From Gammaproteobacteria bacterium (lineage in GTDB: Bacteria; Pseudomonadota; Gammaproteobacteria; Eutrophobiales; Eutrophobiaceae): DNA of 64,000 bases. The stretch is from contig JACPSH010000053.1 of NCBI GenBank assembly GCA_016193395.1, forward strand, positions 31,706-95,705, written 5' to 3'. The notes under the pieces were generated by a model. The model was given only the letters and a program-made list of their open reading frames with translations, was not told the origin of the DNA and did no database searches. Below are positions 16,962 through 26,971 of the stretch, one piece after another (the stretch's first letter is position 1; each line of letters opens with the position of its first letter). Both the position numbers and the translations under genes were made by a program.

Positions 16962-18389
16962 TCAACCGGAGCGGATGGTCGTGATGGCCGCGGAAGTCGA
17001 ATAACCTTCGACGAAGGGCAGCACCACGACCTGACCGCCATAAGCCCGCACGGTTTCAGCGCCGGCGATCTGCTCAGGCGAATAATCCCCCCCCTTGACC
17101 AGCACGTCGGGGCGAACGAGACCGATGAGCCGCTCGGGCGTTTCCTCACTGAACTGAGTCACCCAGTCGACGGCGCCGAGGGCGGCGACGAGTCGCATCC
17201 GATCCTCGACGTCGTTGAGCGGCCGTCCGGGCCCCTTGAGTCGCCGGACGGATGGGTCATCATTGATCGCGACCAGGAGCCGGTCTCCCAGGCCGCGCGC
17301 CTGCGCCAGGTACTGGACGTGTCCCGCGTGCAGCAAATCAAAACAGCCGTTGGTCATGACAATGGTCTCACCACGCTGGCGCGCCGCAGAGACGGCATGC
17401 GCGACTTCATTGGGTTCCAGCACCAGGCCTGTGCCGGGGACAAGGCTGCGGGTGATTGCGCTGTTGATCTCATCCGGACTCACCGAGGCTGTACCCAGCC
17501 TGGCGACCACCAGGCCTGCCGCGACGTTGGCAAAACCGGCCGCCTGTTCAAGCGGGAATCCCGAGGCCAGCGCGGCAGCAAGCGTGGCAATCACGGTGTC
17601 TCCTGCCCCGGTCACGTCGTACACTTCCCGGGCATGCGCCGGCAGGTGTCGTGCCTCGCCGGTTTCGGCGTTCAGCAACGTCATCCCGTGCTCCCCGCGC
17701 GTGACCAGCAGCGCCGCCAGGCCCAGGTTACGGCACAGGGCCAGCCCCTTTACGGCGATGGCATCGGTATCCGGACAAGGCCCGACAACCTCCTCGAATT
17801 CCCTGGCATTCGGCGTCAGAACGGTGGCGTTTCGGTAACGGCTGAAATCACGCGCCTTCGGATCGACCAGCACCGGTACTTTATGGGCACGGGCGGCAGC
17901 AATGAAGTCGCCAACGCGATCCAGGCTTCCCTTGGCGTAGTCGGACAATACGACGCAGGCGGCGCCCGGCAGCCACTCCAGGAAATGCCGGTACAGATGC
18001 TCCGTATCGGGCACCGCCCCCGTTTCGTAGTCCAGTCGCAGCAACTGCTGATGCTGGCTGACGACGCGCACCTTGGTGAGGGTCGGAAAATCCTCATCCT
18101 GGACGAACCGGCACGCGACATCCGCGCCGGTGAGCGCCTGGATCAGCGTCTCGGCAGAGGGATCCGTGCCGGCGATCCCGACCAGTTGCACCTTCAGACC
18201 CAGCGACCTAATATTCACGGCGACGTTTGCCGCTCCGCCTGGCCGATCCTCGGTCCGGTCGACTCGGACCACGGGCACAGGCGCCTCCGGTGAGATACGG
18301 GTGGTCGAGCCATGCAGGTACCGATCGAGTATCACGTCACCCACAACCAGTACCGCGGCGTTCGGATCCGGGACAAATCTTTCAAACAT
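16962..18389 (-). CDS. hldE: Bifunctional heptose 7-phosphate kinase / heptose 1-phosphate adenylyltransferase HldE
   Basis: The 475-residue protein has an N-terminal PfkB-type sugar kinase domain (residues about 1-320; VTGAGDTVIATLA with the catalytic Asp) and a C-terminal nucleotidyltransferase domain (TNGCFDLLHAGHVQYL). It phosphorylates D-glycero-manno-heptose 7-phosphate and later adds AMP to heptose 1-phosphate. The start ATG 18389 (MFERFVPD) gives the usual family length; an upstream extension to 18572 lacks similarity and runs through the divergent promoter region. It heads the hldE-hldD pair. Confidence 0.96.
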   Translation of the reverse strand: MFERFVPDPNAAVLVVGDVILDRYLHGSTTRISPEAPVPVVRVDRTEDRPGGAANVAVNIRSLGLKVQLVGIAGTDPSAETLIQALTGADVACRFVQDEDFPTLTKVRVVSQHQQLLRLDYETGAVPDTEHLYRHFLEWLPGAACVVLSDYAKGSLDRVGDFIAAARAHKVPVLVDPKARDFSRYRNATVLTPNAREFEEVVGPCPDTDAIAVKGLALCRNLGLAALLVTRGEHGMTLLNAETGEARHLPAHAREVYDVTGAGDTVIATLAAALASGFPLEQAAGFANVAAGLVVARLGTASVSPDEINSAITRSLVPGTGLVLEPNEVAHAVSAARQRGETIVMTNGCFDLLHAGHVQYLAQARGLGDRLLVAINDDPSVRRLKGPGRPLNDVEDRMRLVAALGAVDWVTQFSEETPERLIGLVRPDVLVKGGDYSPEQIAGAETVRAYGGQVVVLPFVEGYSTSAAITTIRSG

Positions 18390-18477
18390 GGTATTTCCGC
18401 TGCCCGCGTGAAGTTCATTGAAGTGGGACAATCGCTGGAATTTTAACACGGTAATCAGGGTCTTAACGGGCACTCCG

Positions 18478-19200
18478 ATGCGAAAACCGCTTATCCACCT
18501 GCTGCTGGTCGTGGCCGCGCTCTCCGGCCACCGCAGCTTGGCGTTGGAGTTCCCGGGCGAGTTTGCCGTCACCTACGACCTTTACAGCAAGGGTGCGCGG
18601 ATCGCCAGCATGGAACGCGCCATCGCGCGCTCGGAAGACGGCAGCTATGTCTACCAATCCGACACCCGCGCCGTCGGTTTCATTGCCCTGTTCCGAAAGG
18701 ATCACGTCGTCGAACGCAGCCTCTGGACGATGGTCGATGATTCGCTCCGGCCGTTGCAGTACACCTATCAACGCACCGGCAGCAAGCGCGACCGGAACGT
18801 TTCGGTCAGGTTCGATTGGGATGCACAGCGGATCATCAATACAATCAACGGAGATTCATGGCGTATGCCGACCGCGCCGAACGTCATGGACAAACTGCTC
18901 TATCAGCTGGCGGTAATGCATGATCTGAAATCAGGCCGGACACCGCTGATCTACACGGTCGCCGATGGCGGCAAAATCAAGACCTACGATTTCGAGCGCA
19001 GGGGCGAGGAGACAGTCAGCACACCGCTCGGTGACATTTTGACGCTGAAGCTCACGCGTCACAAACAGCAGAGCGAGCAGAAGATGACGCTCTGGTGCGC
19101 GCCCCATCTCAGTTTCCTGCCAGTCAAGGTGGAAAACGTCGAACCGGACGGGACGACGACGGTTGCCATCATCCAGTCAATTACCGGCGCGCCGAACTGA
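18478..19200 (+). CDS. Exported DUF3108 family protein
   Basis: A 240-residue protein with a signal peptide (LLLVVAALSGHRSLALE) and the beta-rich DUF3108 domain: AVTYDLYSKGARIASMERAI near the N-terminus, VMDKLLYQLAVMHDL in the middle, and LWCAPHLSFLPVKVE near the end. The family is periplasmic and uncharacterised; it is thought to have a lipid-binding-like beta-barrel fold. ATG 18478 puts the signal peptide at the N-terminus. It diverges from hldE and converges on dsbC. Confidence 0.85.
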   Translation: MRKPLIHLLLVVAALSGHRSLALEFPGEFAVTYDLYSKGARIASMERAIARSEDGSYVYQSDTRAVGFIALFRKDHVVERSLWTMVDDSLRPLQYTYQRTGSKRDRNVSVRFDWDAQRIINTINGDSWRMPTAPNVMDKLLYQLAVMHDLKSGRTPLIYTVADGGKIKTYDFERRGEETVSTPLGDILTLKLTRHKQQSEQKMTLWCAPHLSFLPVKVENVEPDGTTTVAIIQSITGAPN

Positions 19201-19232
19201 AGCCGCTTTGCCGCGCCGCGAACGGGCGCCGA

Positions 19233-19958
19233 TCACTCCTCCGTCACGGCTTCCAGCAATTCCGAAGGCGAGAGGTATCCCCCCAGCGCTTTGCCGTTTT
19301 CAAGATAGATGGCCGGCGTGCCATGAACGCCGATCACCTGGCCCAGCTGGAATTGCTTTTCCACCGGATTGACGCACCGGGTTTCCGCCACCGGTTTCCC
19401 GAGTTTGGCCTCGGTCAGGGCCTGACGCGGGTCCGCCGCGCACCAGACCGACACCATGTTCCGGTACACGTCGCCCGTTGGACCGGATCGCGGATAGGCG
19501 AGATAGCGCACGGCGATCCCGAGGCGGTTAAACTCCGGGACGTTCTGGTGAAGCCGGCGGCAGTACCCGCAACTGATGTCCGTAAACACGTACACCGAAT
19601 ATTTCGGGTTGGCCGGAGCGAATTCGATCATCTCCCGCGCCGGCACTTTGCTCAGCAGGCCGAAGCGCGTCGCGGTCCGTTGATCCTCGCTCAGGTTGCG
19701 GCGTTCGTTCATATCCAGCATGTCTCCATGAATGACATACCGTCCGTCGGCAGTGGCGTAGAACACTTCGGATCCCACGATGACTTCGTAGAGTCCGGGG
19801 ATCTGTGACATAGTGATACGGGCGGTTTCCGCATCGGGCAACACGGTGCGCAGACTCTCGATAATGCGTTTTTCCGCCTCCGGTTCGGCCGCCGCAGGCA
19901 GCGCGGGGATGAATGACATGAGCGCCAGAATCAGGCGTCCGATACAGTGATAACTCAT
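19233..19958 (-). CDS. dsbC: Periplasmic thiol:disulfide isomerase DsbC
   Basis: The 241-residue product has a signal peptide (LALMSFIPALPAAAE), an N-terminal dimerisation domain (residues about 25-85) and a thioredoxin-fold domain with the active site CGYC in FTDISCGYCRRLH. The cis-proline segment is present in VHGTPAIYLENGK. DsbC reshuffles wrong disulfides in exported proteins; XoxF and other cysteine-bearing periplasmic proteins here are plausible clients. It converges on the DUF3108 gene and diverges from the GspE-type ATPase gene. Confidence 0.93.
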   Translation of the reverse strand: MSYHCIGRLILALMSFIPALPAAAEPEAEKRIIESLRTVLPDAETARITMSQIPGLYEVIVGSEVFYATADGRYVIHGDMLDMNERRNLSEDQRTATRFGLLSKVPAREMIEFAPANPKYSVYVFTDISCGYCRRLHQNVPEFNRLGIAVRYLAYPRSGPTGDVYRNMVSVWCAADPRQALTEAKLGKPVAETRCVNPVEKQFQLGQVIGVHGTPAIYLENGKALGGYLSPSELLEAVTEE

Positions 19959-20052
19959 TGAACTCCCTGGAATAATATGGCGGGTAAGCGATCCAGATTG
20001 GCTTGGGGTTATCTTATCAGACCGGGGATCGCTTTACCTGTTCCAGACACAA

Positions 20053-21831
20053 ATGAGTACCGTCACTTCCACTCCCGCTGATCAACGGCTGTCTCTGGAT
20101 TTCATCCTCCAGGAATTGCTGAAGGACGGTCTCGTGTCGCATCAGCAAATCGCGCAATTGCGTTCAACGATCAAGCTCGACGAACAGCGCCATCCGCTCG
20201 TGGTTGTCGCCGAGCTGGGCTGGCAGAGCGCCGCCAAGCCCAGTCACCCGCTGAACCTGGAGAGACTGACCCGCTGGCTTGCCGGCAAATGCGGCCAGCC
20301 CTATCTGCGGATCGACCCGCTGAAAATCGACGTCAGCAAGGTCGCCGGGGTCGTGTCGCAGGCCTATGCGGCGAAACTCAAGATCCTGCCGGTCGAAGTC
20401 ACCGACAAGCAACTGACCGTTGCCACCTGTGAGCCATATGTGCGCGACTGGGAGAATGAATTGGCGCGCATCACCGGCCGGGAGGTCAAACGGGTCATCG
20501 TCAATCCAAACGACATCGATCGCTATCTCGTCGAGTTTTACGGCGTCAGCCGTACCATTCTCGGCGCCGTTTCAGACTCGAAACGGCAGGGACTCAGCGC
20601 GCTGCAGAATTTCGAACAGCTCGTCGAAGTCGGCAGGGTCGGCGAGCCGGATGCGAACGATCGGCACATCGTCAGCCTGGTCGACTGGCTCCTGCAATTC
20701 GCGTTTGAACAGCGCGCCAGCGACATCCATCTTGAACCGAGGCGCGACAAGGGCAACGTCCGTTTGCGCATTGACGGCGTATTGCACCTGGTGCACGAGT
20801 TTCCGCTGTCGCTGATGGGGGCGATCACCAGCCGCCTCAAGGCACTGGGGCGCATGGACGTGACCGACAAACGCAGGCCACAGGATGGACGGGTGAAGAC
20901 CAAGACGCCGGCTGGAAACGAAGTGGAGATGCGCCTATCGACCATGCCCACGACTTTCGGCGAAAAACTGGTCCTGCGCATCTTCGATCCCGAAATGCTG
21001 ATGAAACCCTTTGCTGACCTTGGGTTCACCAAGCACGACCTCAAATGCTGGCAGCAGCTCGTGGAGAATCCGCACGGCGTCATTCTCGTGACCGGTCCGA
21101 CCGGATCCGGGAAAACCACAACGTTGTATTCGGCGCTGAAGCAGCTCGCCCGGCCCGAGCTGAACGTCTGCACGATCGAGGACCCGATCGAAATGGTCGA
21201 TGCGCATTTCAATCAGATGCAGGTGCAGACCGCCATCGACGTGGATTTCGCCGCCGGCGTCCGGACACTGCTGCGTCAGGACCCCGACATCATCATGATC
21301 GGGGAGATCCGCGACCGCGAAACAGCCGACGTCGCCATCCAGGCCGCGCTGACGGGCCACCTGGTGCTGTCCAGCCTGCATACCAATGACGCGGCGGCCA
21401 CGGTGACGCGCCTGCTCGACATCGGGGCGCAGCCGTACCTCATCAGCGCCACGCTGCGGGGGATCGTAGCCCAGCGTCTCATCCGTAAACTCTGCACCCA
21501 CTGCAAACAGCCCTCAGAACTCGATCGCAAGGCATGGGAAACGCTTGTGGCTCCGGCCAAGGCCCGCTTCCCGGACAAGGCGTTTCGCGCCGTGGGCTGT
21601 GATGAATGCCGGCATACGGGCTATCGAGGCCGCATCGGCATCTACGAGGTGCTGATGTCCGACCCGGAACTCAGGCGCCTCATCAATAACTCCGCCAGCC
21701 TGGAGGAATTCTACGCAGCCGCGGCCAAGCAGCACATGAGGCCGCTGCGCTTGAGCGGGGCCCATAAGGTCGCGGAGGGACTGACTACACTCGAGGAAGT
21801 CTACTCGGCGATCCCGCCGCAAAGGGACTAG
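20053..21831 (+). CDS. GspE/PilB family secretion or pilus assembly ATPase, orphan
   Basis: The 592-residue protein has an N-terminal GspE/MshEN-like domain (residues about 10-170) and a C-terminal hexameric ATPase with Walker A GPTGSGKTT, the Asp box IEDPIEM, Walker B PDIIMIGEIRDRET and a His box around LVLSSLHTND. A zinc motif of the CxxC...CxxC type (CTHC, CDEC) lies near the C-terminus. Such ATPases drive type II secretion or type IV pilus assembly from the cytoplasm. No other secretion or pilus gene lies nearby, so the partner machine is unknown. Confidence 0.9.
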   Translation: MSTVTSTPADQRLSLDFILQELLKDGLVSHQQIAQLRSTIKLDEQRHPLVVVAELGWQSAAKPSHPLNLERLTRWLAGKCGQPYLRIDPLKIDVSKVAGVVSQAYAAKLKILPVEVTDKQLTVATCEPYVRDWENELARITGREVKRVIVNPNDIDRYLVEFYGVSRTILGAVSDSKRQGLSALQNFEQLVEVGRVGEPDANDRHIVSLVDWLLQFAFEQRASDIHLEPRRDKGNVRLRIDGVLHLVHEFPLSLMGAITSRLKALGRMDVTDKRRPQDGRVKTKTPAGNEVEMRLSTMPTTFGEKLVLRIFDPEMLMKPFADLGFTKHDLKCWQQLVENPHGVILVTGPTGSGKTTTLYSALKQLARPELNVCTIEDPIEMVDAHFNQMQVQTAIDVDFAAGVRTLLRQDPDIIMIGEIRDRETADVAIQAALTGHLVLSSLHTNDAAATVTRLLDIGAQPYLISATLRGIVAQRLIRKLCTHCKQPSELDRKAWETLVAPAKARFPDKAFRAVGCDECRHTGYRGRIGIYEVLMSDPELRRLINNSASLEEFYAAAAKQHMRPLRLSGAHKVAEGLTTLEEVYSAIPPQRD

Positions 21832-21881
21832 TCACTCCCGGGATCCGAGGCCGTCCCCCTCCCCGTGTGCGGCGACCCGCT

Positions 21882-22784
21882 TCAGCCGCGCGGGTGGTGC
21901 TGCGCATGAAGTTTTTTCAACCGCTCGCGCGCGACGTGCGTGTAGATTTGCGTGGTCGAGATATCCACGTGACCGAGCAGGAGCTGGACCACCCTCAGAT
22001 CGGCGCCGTGATTGAGCAGGTGCGTGGCGAAGGCATGCCGCAGGACGTGTGGCGACAGGCTCTTGCCAATCCCCACCGTGGCGGCATGGCGCTTGATGGC
22101 ATGCCAGAACGCCTGGCGCGTCAGCGGGCGGACGCCCCGGCCGGGAAACAGCGTTGCCGCCGGGCTGTTCTTCAACAGGGCCGGGCGCGCGACCTGCATG
22201 TAATGCGTCAGCCATTGCACCGCCGGCTCACCCATCGGGACAAGGCGCTCCTTGTTGCCCTTTCCGATGATCCGCACAACGCCCTGGCGCAGATTGACTT
22301 GTTCGACCCTCAGGTTGACCAGCTCCGACACGCGCAGGCCGGTTGCATACAGCACTTCCAGCAGCGCCCGATCGCGCAGACCGGAGTCCGTTCGGACGTC
22401 AGGCGCCGCCAGCAGCAATTCAACCTCCGCCTCGGTCAACGACTTCGGCAGGCTGCGGCCGATACGGGGACTCTCGACCGTGGCCGTAGGATCATGGCGC
22501 ATATGCCCCTCGCGCACCAGAAACTGGAAGAAACGGCGCAGGCTGGAGAGGCGGCGCGCAATGGTCCGCACCGAGTTGCGGGAATGCGCGCCCAGAAACG
22601 CGAGGATATCCGCCGCCCGCGTATCCGTGAGCGCGCCGCCCGACCGTGCCTGCCAGCGGCAGAAGGCGTTCAGATCCGCTCGGTAGGCCTGCAGGGTATT
22701 ATCGCTCAGGCCGCGTTCCACCCAGAGCGAATCAAGGAAGGAGTCGAGCAGGGACGACGCGGCGGACTTCTCGAGCCGAGTCAC
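21882..22784 (-). CDS. xerD: Site-specific tyrosine recombinase XerD
   Basis: A 300-residue tyrosine recombinase with an N-terminal core-binding domain (LDSFLDSLWVERGLSDNTL) and a catalytic domain holding the Arg in ATGLRVSEL, HVLRHAFATHL, LLGHVDISTTQIYTHV with the nucleophilic Tyr. XerD works with XerC at dif to resolve chromosome dimers. Length and position far from any mobile element favour the housekeeping XerD over an integron or phage integrase. It follows the rpsP-rimM-trmD-rplS group on the same strand. Confidence 0.92.
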   Translation of the reverse strand: MTRLEKSAASSLLDSFLDSLWVERGLSDNTLQAYRADLNAFCRWQARSGGALTDTRAADILAFLGAHSRNSVRTIARRLSSLRRFFQFLVREGHMRHDPTATVESPRIGRSLPKSLTEAEVELLLAAPDVRTDSGLRDRALLEVLYATGLRVSELVNLRVEQVNLRQGVVRIIGKGNKERLVPMGEPAVQWLTHYMQVARPALLKNSPAATLFPGRGVRPLTRQAFWHAIKRHAATVGIGKSLSPHVLRHAFATHLLNHGADLRVVQLLLGHVDISTTQIYTHVARERLKKLHAQHHPRG

Positions 22785-22834
22785 TGCGGCGACTCGGCGT
22801 CAGGCCCGCGTGATGCCCGGTTCCCCGTCGCGGC

Positions 22835-23203
22835 TCATGACGCGGGCGAAGTCGATGTCTTGATCTTTTCCCGGATGCGCGCCGACTTTCCACGCCGCTC
22901 GCGCATGTAATAGAGCTTGGCGCGCTTCACGTCACCGCGCCGCTTGAGCTCAATGCTGGCAATGGCCGGACTGTGAGTCTGGAAAACGCGTTCAACGCCC
23001 TCGCCGTAGGAAATCTTGCGCACCGTGAAGGATGACTGCAGGCCGCGGTTCCGCTTCGCGATCACGACGCCTTCGAATGCCTGCAGCCGTTCGCGCTGAC
23101 CCTCGGTGACGCGCACCTGGACCACCACCGTGTCTCCGGGCGCGAAATCCGGTAATTCCTTCTTCATCTGTTCCGCTTCGAGCTGTTCGATTATGTTGCC
23201 CAT
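22835..23203 (-). CDS. rplS: 50S ribosomal protein L19
   Basis: The 122-residue product contains the L19 core: [50 protein letters not shown] and [17 protein letters not shown]. The start ATG 23203 ([12 protein letters not shown]) is the family start; the upstream extension overlaps trmD. The C-terminus has a short tail (IKTSTSPAS). It is the fourth gene of the conserved rpsP-rimM-trmD-rplS operon. Confidence 0.97.
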   Translation of the reverse strand: MGNIIEQLEAEQMKKELPDFAPGDTVVVQVRVTEGQRERLQAFEGVVIAKRNRGLQSSFTVRKISYGEGVERVFQTHSPAIASIELKRRGDVKRAKLYYMRERRGKSARIREKIKTSTSPAS

Positions 23204-23216
23204 GTGAATCGCTCCG

Positions 23217-23984
23217 CTATGCCGGGTTTTCCCCATCCTGTTCGTGCGCGGATTCGCGTACGTATTGTTCCAGAAGTTCAGCCTGCTCCGCATCCAGACG
23301 CAAGGCCGCAAGCAGATCGGGCCTGCGCTTCCATGTGCGCCCCAACGCCTGCCGCAGCCGCCAGCGCCGGATTTGTTCGTGGTCTCCGCTGAGCAGCACC
23401 GCGGGGACGCGCCTGCCGTCGATCTCCTCGGGGCGGGTATAATGCGGGTGGTCCAGCAGTCCGGACTCGAACGAATCCTGCGCCGCCGACTCTCCGTGTC
23501 CCAGCACGCCAGGCAGCATTCTCGCGACTGCGTCTATCAACATCATGGCCGGAAGCTCGCCGCCACTGACGACAAAGTCCCCGATCGACCATTCCTCGTC
23601 GACTTCGGCGGCGACGAAACGCTCGTCCACCCCCTCGTACCGGCCGGCGACGAGGATAACTTCGCGGCCGCCCGCCAATTTTACAATATCCGAACGATCC
23701 ATTCTGCGGCCCTGCGGTGACAGGTAAATCACCCCGGCGCCGGACAACCGCGATCGGGCCGCGCGAACGGCGTCCCGAAGCGGCGCCACCATCATGACCA
23801 TTCCGGGTCCGCCTCCATAAGGCCGATCGTCCACCGTCCGGTGCGCATCCTTCGCGAAGTCGCGCGGATTGAAGGCAAGAACCTCGAGCAGCCCGCGCTC
23901 AACCGCCCTGCCGCTGACGCCGAACGCGGTCACGGCTCTGAACATGTCCGGAAACAGGCTAATGACGCCGACACGCAACATCAA
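23217..23984 (-). CDS. trmD: tRNA (guanine37-N1)-methyltransferase TrmD
   Basis: The 255-residue SPOUT methyltransferase shows [11 protein letters not shown] at the N-terminus, [20 protein letters not shown] and the trefoil-knot segment [18 protein letters not shown]. It methylates G37 of tRNAs to prevent frameshifting. It overlaps the end of rimM by 4 bases and precedes rplS by 13 bases, as in other gammaproteobacteria. Confidence 0.97.
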   Translation of the reverse strand: MMLRVGVISLFPDMFRAVTAFGVSGRAVERGLLEVLAFNPRDFAKDAHRTVDDRPYGGGPGMVMMVAPLRDAVRAARSRLSGAGVIYLSPQGRRMDRSDIVKLAGGREVILVAGRYEGVDERFVAAEVDEEWSIGDFVVSGGELPAMMLIDAVARMLPGVLGHGESAAQDSFESGLLDHPHYTRPEEIDGRRVPAVLLSGDHEQIRRWRLRQALGRTWKRRPDLLAALRLDAEQAELLEQYVRESAHEQDGENPA

Positions 23985-24514
23985 AAATAACCCGGGACCC
24001 AGTCCACCTCGATGCTGCGGCCCGCGAGATCGACCTTTTTGATGAACCGGCCCGGCACGTACGGGATCAGCATGCGTTCACCGCCTTCCACGACCAATAC
24101 GTCATTGGCGCCGGTTTCCCAGATATCCTCCACCGTGCCCAGGACCCGTCCGCCGAGGTCCCGCACCTCCAGGCCGATCAGGTCGCACCAGTAATGCTGT
24201 CCTGCTGGAAGCGCCGGCAGCTCGCTGCGATCAATCGCAATATCGCTCCCGATCAGCAACCGGGCCGCATCGCGGTCATCCACTCCGTTCAACCGCACGC
24301 GCAGACTGCGCCCGAGGAATTGGCAATCCTCGACCTGGAACTCAAAGCAACGCTGCGCGACGCCAACACGCCAGCGTTTATATTCGAGGATGCCGGCCGG
24401 TGGCCGTGTAAACGAGGAAACTTTCAGCCAGCCGCGGGTACCGAATATTCCGCTGATCCTTCCGACAACGATGTGCCCTGAAGTCTGCCCCTTATTCCCC
24501 GCGGGCGCAGGCAT
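23981..24514 (-). CDS. rimM: 16S rRNA processing protein RimM
   Basis: A 177-residue protein with the RimM N-terminal barrel ([20 protein letters not shown]) and the C-terminal PRC-barrel ([26 protein letters not shown]). RimM binds ribosomal protein S19 and assists maturation of the 30S head. It sits between rpsP and trmD with an 8-base gap and a 4-base overlap, so translation is probably coupled. Confidence 0.95.
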   Translation of the reverse strand: MPAPAGNKGQTSGHIVVGRISGIFGTRGWLKVSSFTRPPAGILEYKRWRVGVAQRCFEFQVEDCQFLGRSLRVRLNGVDDRDAARLLIGSDIAIDRSELPALPAGQHYWCDLIGLEVRDLGGRVLGTVEDIWETGANDVLVVEGGERMLIPYVPGRFIKKVDLAGRSIEVDWVPGYF

Positions 24515-24522
24515 TCAGACCT

Positions 24523-24780
24523 TCAGGCAGCCGCCTCCGTCGCCGGAAACTTCTTGATCAGGTGCGCGACGCGTTCGGAAGCCTGCGCGCCACGCGCCAG
24601 CCAGTGTGCGAGCCGCGCGCGGTCGATGCTGCACGCCTGCTCCTTTACAGTGGCGATCGGATTATAGAAACCGATGCGCTCGATATGCCGGCCATCGCGC
24701 TTGCAACGCGAGTCCGCGACGACGATGTGGTAGAAGGGCCGGTTCTTCGTGCCGGCACGCGCCAATCGAACTGTGACCAT
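24523..24780 (-). CDS. rpsP: 30S ribosomal protein S16
   Basis: An 85-residue product of normal S16 length with [23 protein letters not shown] and [10 protein letters not shown]. It begins at ATG 24780 with an AAGGAG ribosome site 11 bases upstream. It is the first gene of rpsP-rimM-trmD-rplS and diverges from the 5-formyl-THF cyclo-ligase gene. Confidence 0.97.
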   Translation of the reverse strand: MVTVRLARAGTKNRPFYHIVVADSRCKRDGRHIERIGFYNPIATVKEQACSIDRARLAHWLARGAQASERVAHLIKKFPATEAAA

Positions 24781-24941
24781 CTGTTCGTCACTCCTTGAAT
24801 ACTTTCAACGCTCGCCCGGATCACCGCCGGGGAGCCAAAAAAGGCGCCCTATTCTAGGGGATGCGCCCCAAAAAGAAAGGGCCGCTGCAACGGCTGAAGG
24901 ACCCCGTAACGGACGACCGGCACGGGCACGCGATCTGTTCC

Positions 24942-24970
24942 TCGACACTATGGACTATAACGTTTGTAAT
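24942..24970 (+). promoter_or_regulatory. Sigma70-type promoter of the cyclo-ligase gene
   Basis: TCGACA (24942-24947) and TGTAAT (24965-24970) are separated by exactly 17 bases and lie 45 bases before the ATG at 25015. Each box differs from consensus at one position. I found no resemblance to 6S RNA, which often sits upstream of this gene in gammaproteobacteria. Confidence 0.55.
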
Positions 24971-25014
24971 ATTATGTTTTATATGGTCTTTAATTACAAG
25001 TCTGAAGCCTTCGC

Positions 25015-25599
25015 ATGAATGACATTCAGGAGCTGAAACGCATTCTGCGGAAGGAACTGCGAGAGCGGCGCGTGGCCATCGCGCTTGCCGCGCGCCGCGA
25101 GACCTCCGAGCGGATCCGCGATCGCCTATTGCAGCTTCCGGAAGTCGGATCCGCCGGAAGCGTGTTCTGCTTCATTTCCAACAGCGAAGAAGTGGACACG
25201 CACGCCCTGATTGATTCGCTGGTCGAACGCGGGAAGCGGGTGCTGGTCCCCTGGATCCCGGCAGGCGGTGACATGGCGGCCGTCCGCTTTACCGGCTGGG
25301 CGAGTCTTGCGCCCGGCCAGCTGGGAATACTGACACCGGTATCGCCGCATCCCTTCGACGGCCACGTGGATGTCTGCATCACCCCTGGCCTGGGCTTCAC
25401 CCTGCGTGGAGAACGGCTCGGCTATGGTCGCGGTTATTACGATCGCTGGTTCTCATCCCATACCTCGGGCCCACGTGTAGGCATCGGATTCGATTTCCAG
25501 ATCGTCGACCAACTCCCGACGAGCGATAGGGATGTCAGGCTGGACGGTCTGGTCACGGAAGCCCGCGTAATCGACACCGGCGGCTCTCCAGGCGCCTGA
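25015..25599 (+). CDS. 5-formyltetrahydrofolate cyclo-ligase
   Basis: A 194-residue protein of the MTHFS/YgfA family: an Arg/Lys-rich N-terminal helix, FCFISNSEEVDTHALI, VLVPWIP, and the ATP-binding segment RLGYGRGYYDRWF. It converts 5-formyl-THF to 5,10-methenyl-THF with ATP. In a methylotroph it could also help manage one-carbon units on folate, but it is a common housekeeping gene. It converges on rimO with a 13-base gap. Confidence 0.93.
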   Translation: MNDIQELKRILRKELRERRVAIALAARRETSERIRDRLLQLPEVGSAGSVFCFISNSEEVDTHALIDSLVERGKRVLVPWIPAGGDMAAVRFTGWASLAPGQLGILTPVSPHPFDGHVDVCITPGLGFTLRGERLGYGRGYYDRWFSSHTSGPRVGIGFDFQIVDQLPTSDRDVRLDGLVTEARVIDTGGSPGA

Positions 25600-25612
25600 G
25601 CCAGGGTGGACT

Positions 25613-26968
25613 TCACGAAACCATTTCGCCGCTCAGGTCGTACTCGTCCGCGCCGGTGATCCGGACCCGGACAAAGTCACCGCGCGCAAGCGGGGTGCTT
25701 GTGTGAATCGTGACCTTACCGTCGATCTCGGGTGCGTCGGCCTTGCTCCGCCCTGCCGCACCCCCACTCCCGGCCTCGTCTACAAGGACATCCAGAACGC
25801 GGCCGATTTTCTCCCGCGTCTTCCTGGCGCTAATTTCCACCTGGACCTGCATGAACCGCTCCCAGCGTTCCTGTTTCAGTTCCTCGGGTACAGGATTGGG
25901 CAATCGGTTGGCGGCGGCCCCATCGACCGGCGAATACATGAAGCAGCCCACCCGGTCCAGTTTGGCCGCGCGGATGAATTCGAGCAGTTCATTGAAATCC
26001 GCACCGGTTTCTCCGGGAAATCCGACGATGAAAGTCGATCGAATCGCCAGTTCCGGGCAAATGCGACGCCATTCGACAATGCGTTCCAGCGTGTCTTGCG
26101 TCGCCGCAGGACGCCGCATGAGTCTCAACAGGCGCGGGCTGCCGTGTTGGAACGGAACATCCAGATAAGGCAGCAGGCGTCCGTCTGCCATCAGGGGAAT
26201 GACCCGGTCAACGTGCGGGTAAGGATAGACATAGTGCAGCCGCACCCACACGCCCAGTGTCCCCAGCTCACTGCACAGCGAAAAGAAATCCGAATGCAGG
26301 GAACGTCCACGCCAGTGGTCCTGCGCGCCACGCAGATCCGACCCATAGGCGCTCGTGTCCTGTGAAATCACCAGCAGTTCCCGAACGCCGGCCTGCACCA
26401 GGTTCTCCGCCTCGCGCATCACCTCGCCGAGCGGCCGGCTGGCCAACGGACCGCGCAATGACGGGATAATGCAGAAACTGCAGCGGTGATTACAACCCTC
26501 GGCGATCTTGAGATAAGCGTAATGCCGTGGCGTGAGTTTCACGCCGGTGGGCGGCAGCAGACCGGTGAACGGATCGCGGCGCTCGGGCGGAGGCAGGTGT
26601 TCGTGCACCGCTCGCATTACCTGCTCGTACTGTTGCGGGCCGGTAACGCTCAGCACGCCGGGATGGCGCGCGCGAATATCGCCCTCCCGCGCGCCGAGGC
26701 AACCGGTCACGATCACCCGGCCGTTCTCCGACAGGGCCTCGCCTATCGCATCGAATGATTCCTCGCGAGCGCTGTCGATGAATCCACACGTGTTGACCAC
26801 GACGATGTCGGCATCCTCGTAACTGGATACAACCTCGTAACCGTCCGCACGCAGCTGCGTAAGGATGCGTTCGGAATCGACCAGCGCCTTGGGACAACCC
26901 AGGCTGATGAAGCCGACCCTCGGTGTCACCGCCGCGGTTTTCTTGCGCGCTTCCGCAACCGCACGCAT
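25613..26968 (-). CDS. rimO: Ribosomal protein S12 methylthiotransferase RimO
   Basis: The 451-residue radical SAM enzyme has an N-terminal UPF0004 domain ([12 protein letters not shown] with other cluster-binding Cys in NTCGFID and GCLGARE), the radical SAM motif CNHRCSFC, and a C-terminal TRAM domain (residues about 375-450). It adds a methylthio group to the conserved aspartate of ribosomal protein S12. The start lies 3 bases after the metA stop, so it is the third gene of a P-loop protein-metA-rimO operon. Confidence 0.95.
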   Translation of the reverse strand: MRAVAEARKKTAAVTPRVGFISLGCPKALVDSERILTQLRADGYEVVSSYEDADIVVVNTCGFIDSAREESFDAIGEALSENGRVIVTGCLGAREGDIRARHPGVLSVTGPQQYEQVMRAVHEHLPPPERRDPFTGLLPPTGVKLTPRHYAYLKIAEGCNHRCSFCIIPSLRGPLASRPLGEVMREAENLVQAGVRELLVISQDTSAYGSDLRGAQDHWRGRSLHSDFFSLCSELGTLGVWVRLHYVYPYPHVDRVIPLMADGRLLPYLDVPFQHGSPRLLRLMRRPAATQDTLERIVEWRRICPELAIRSTFIVGFPGETGADFNELLEFIRAAKLDRVGCFMYSPVDGAAANRLPNPVPEELKQERWERFMQVQVEISARKTREKIGRVLDVLVDEAGSGGAAGRSKADAPEIDGKVTIHTSTPLARGDFVRVRITGADEYDLSGEMVS

Positions 26969-26971
26969 GAC

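Noticed and set aside
24781..25014. Possible 6S RNA upstream of the cyclo-ligase gene
   Set aside because: The position fits the usual synteny, but the sequence lacks the long interrupted helix and flanking complementarity of 6S RNA.
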